A stretch of 24,343 nucleotides of DNA, taken from the NCBI GenBank assembly GCA_023257525.1, contig JALRCB010000006.1, positions 1 through 24,343 of the forward strand, read 5' to 3'. Numbering within the stretch: the stretch's first letter is position 1; each line of letters starts with the position of its first letter. Shown here one piece after another: positions 23,623-24,343 of this stretch. Position numbers and translations under genes: made by a program. The notes beneath the pieces were generated by a model that was given only the letters and a program-made list of their open reading frames with translations, was not told the DNA's origin and ran no database searches. The DNA is from Candidatus Nanopelagicales bacterium. Its GTDB lineage: Bacteria > Actinomycetota > Actinomycetes > S36-B12 > UBA5976.

Positions 23623-23720
23623 GCCTGACCCTTAAAAAGCTTGTAGACCATGTAAGACGCATACCCAGTAATGGAAAGTGAAGCGACAACCAGTAATCCG
23701 GTATAAAACGTCTCGGCCAT
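23619..23720 (-). CDS. Small single-pass membrane protein, 33 residues
   Basis: An ATG at 23720 opens a 33-codon frame ending in TGA at 23619-23621, overlapping the start of the nitrobindin-like gene (ATGA). The peptide is a single hydrophobic helix (about residues 5-24, GLLVVASLSITGYASYMVYK) with a basic C-terminal end (KLFKGQA), giving an N-out or hairpin-free single-pass topology. The coupled overlap and the transmembrane composition support a real gene. No Shine-Dalgarno is visible. The function is unknown. Confidence 0.6.
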   Translation of the reverse strand: MAETFYTGLLVVASLSITGYASYMVYKLFKGQA

Positions 23721-23779
23721 GGAACCAGTCTATCCGCCCAGTATTGTCAGGTAAGTAGCCAAGCCGAGGGGTAGTCAAC

Positions 23780-24211
23780 ATGAACAACGCCGAAATCAAA
23801 TCCATTCTTGAAGAGGCATCCTCAGTGGCTGTAATAGGTGTCTCAAGCAACCCGGAGCGAGCAAGTCATCAGGTTGCTGCCTACCTAATTGAACAGACTC
23901 ACCTTGATGTGTACTTGGTCAACCCAACTGTGAGCGATGAGATCTTGGGCCAACGTGTTTACAAATCACTTGCTGACTTGCCGATCGTCCCAGACATCAT
24001 CGACGTATTTCGCAAAGCTGAGGATATGCCTTCCGTTTTTGAAACTGAATTCCCAGCGATCGCTGAAAGTGCTGCTGGTAAAACTTGGTGGATGCAGCTA
24101 GGAATTGTCAATGATGAAGTTGCAAAGGTTGCATCAGATGCTGGTATGAAAGTCGTCATGGATCGGTGCATCAAAGTCGACTACATGAATCTGGTTCCTG
24201 AGGGAAAGTAA
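23780..24211 (+). CDS. CoA-binding domain protein (YccU-like)
   Basis: This 143-residue Rossmann-fold protein has VAVIGVSSNPERASHQVAAY (16-35) as nucleotide/CoA-binding turn, VYLVNP (45-50), PDIIDVFRKAEDM and KTWWMQLGIVNDE, the usual sequence order of the short CoA_binding (PF13380) family. The family binds CoA or acyl-CoA; its cellular role is poorly known. GAGGGG lies 9 nt before the ATG. It is divergent from the small membrane protein and is followed 9 nt later by a strong hairpin terminator. Confidence 0.88.
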   Translation: MNNAEIKSILEEASSVAVIGVSSNPERASHQVAAYLIEQTHLDVYLVNPTVSDEILGQRVYKSLADLPIVPDIIDVFRKAEDMPSVFETEFPAIAESAAGKTWWMQLGIVNDEVAKVASDAGMKVVMDRCIKVDYMNLVPEGK

Positions 24212-24220
24212 GTTTTCAAA

Positions 24221-24256
24221 ACAAGGGCTGGCTTTCGAGTGAAAGCCAGCCCTTGT
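24221..24256. terminator. Strong bidirectional hairpin terminator
   Basis: A perfect 16-bp inverted repeat (24221-24236 and 24241-24256) closes on a 4-nt GAGT loop. It lies between the CoA-binding gene and a convergent gene entering from the right edge, so it can end transcription from both sides. The plus side has no long T-tract; the minus side reads TTTGAAAAC. Confidence 0.88.
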
Positions 24257-24267
24257 CTTAGTTAGAA

Positions 24268-24343
24268 CTACTTGGTTACTGAGATGTCTACGTCAAGAAC
24301 CTTGCCGATCGTGGCTTGAACTGAGGTGCGGCTATTCGCTCCC
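24268..24343 (-). CDS. 3' end of an unidentified minus-strand gene (truncated by window)
   Basis: An open frame enters from the right edge and stops at TAG (24268-24270), giving a 24-residue C-terminus ending KVLDVDISVTK. It is placed correctly beyond the terminator for a convergent gene, and its composition looks coding. Too little is present to identify the family. Confidence 0.55.
   Translation of the reverse strand, partial: GANSRTSVQATIGKVLDVDISVTK

Noticed and set aside
1..24343. Insertion sequences, integrase, tRNA, rRNA or CRISPR arrays
   Set aside because: No transposase or integrase frame, no cloverleaf or spaced direct repeat was found; transfer of the catabolic region cannot be shown from boundaries here.

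Overview
The window looks like a piece of a compact chromosome from a moderate-GC actinobacterium, possibly one of the streamlined freshwater or marine planktonic lineages. The placement rests on the C-terminus of DisA at the left edge, a PF06089-type asparaginase next to D-aminoacyl-tRNA deacylase, and a YgfZ / Fur / nitrobindin-like block typical of Actinobacteria. Genes are packed tightly: several convergent pairs share a 4-nt stop-codon overlap or abut with no gap, and no intergenic space reaches 150 nt. I see no tRNA, rRNA, insertion sequence, integrase or CRISPR array.

Layout. Positions 1-1065 hold the end of disA and a membrane-anchored exported protein of unknown function. Positions 1182-18898 are an accessory catabolic region: an APC permease, a CYP125/124-like P450 and a zinc alcohol dehydrogenase (minus strand); a glutamine-synthetase-like ligase with a class I glutamine amidotransferase (plus); an acyl-CoA dehydrogenase (minus); a [3Fe-4S] ferredoxin and an acetoacetate-decarboxylase-fold protein (plus); a second GS-like ligase (minus) divergent from a second amidotransferase (plus); a second P450 (minus) divergent from a MarR regulator (plus); a PuuD-like gamma-glutamyl hydrolase (minus); and an operon of hpaE-, hpaD- and hpaG-like genes, a second [3Fe-4S] ferredoxin and a ferredoxin reductase (plus). 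Positions 18902-24343 return to core functions (asparaginase, Dtd, YgfZ, Fur, nitrobindin-like protein, a 33-residue membrane protein, a CoA-binding protein), with a third P450 lying between dtd and ygfZ.

How it may work together (inference). The GS-like ligases and amidotransferases resemble the gamma-glutamylation route for amines (Puu polyamine pathway, aniline, isopropylamine, and the GS-like gene beside morpholine/piperidine P450 clusters). The P450-ferredoxin-reductase set would supply oxygenation. HpaE/HpaD/HpaG are the homoprotocatechuate meta-cleavage enzymes. The simplest reading is uptake and breakdown of an amine, perhaps an aromatic or N-alkyl amine, whose carbon skeleton enters an extradiol ring-cleavage route. 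HpaF, HpaH and HpaI equivalents are not in the window.

The strongest new signal is a 22-bp imperfect palindrome (half-sites AATCGTTC and GAACGATT around a GGGTAC core). It occurs four times, each matching 20 of 22 positions, always in the same orientation and 12-28 nt upstream of a start codon: the ADC-like gene, GS-like gene 2, P450 gene 2 (next to marR) and the hpaE operon. It defines a local regulon most easily assigned to the MarR protein and ties the amine-ligase, P450 and ring-cleavage genes into one system.
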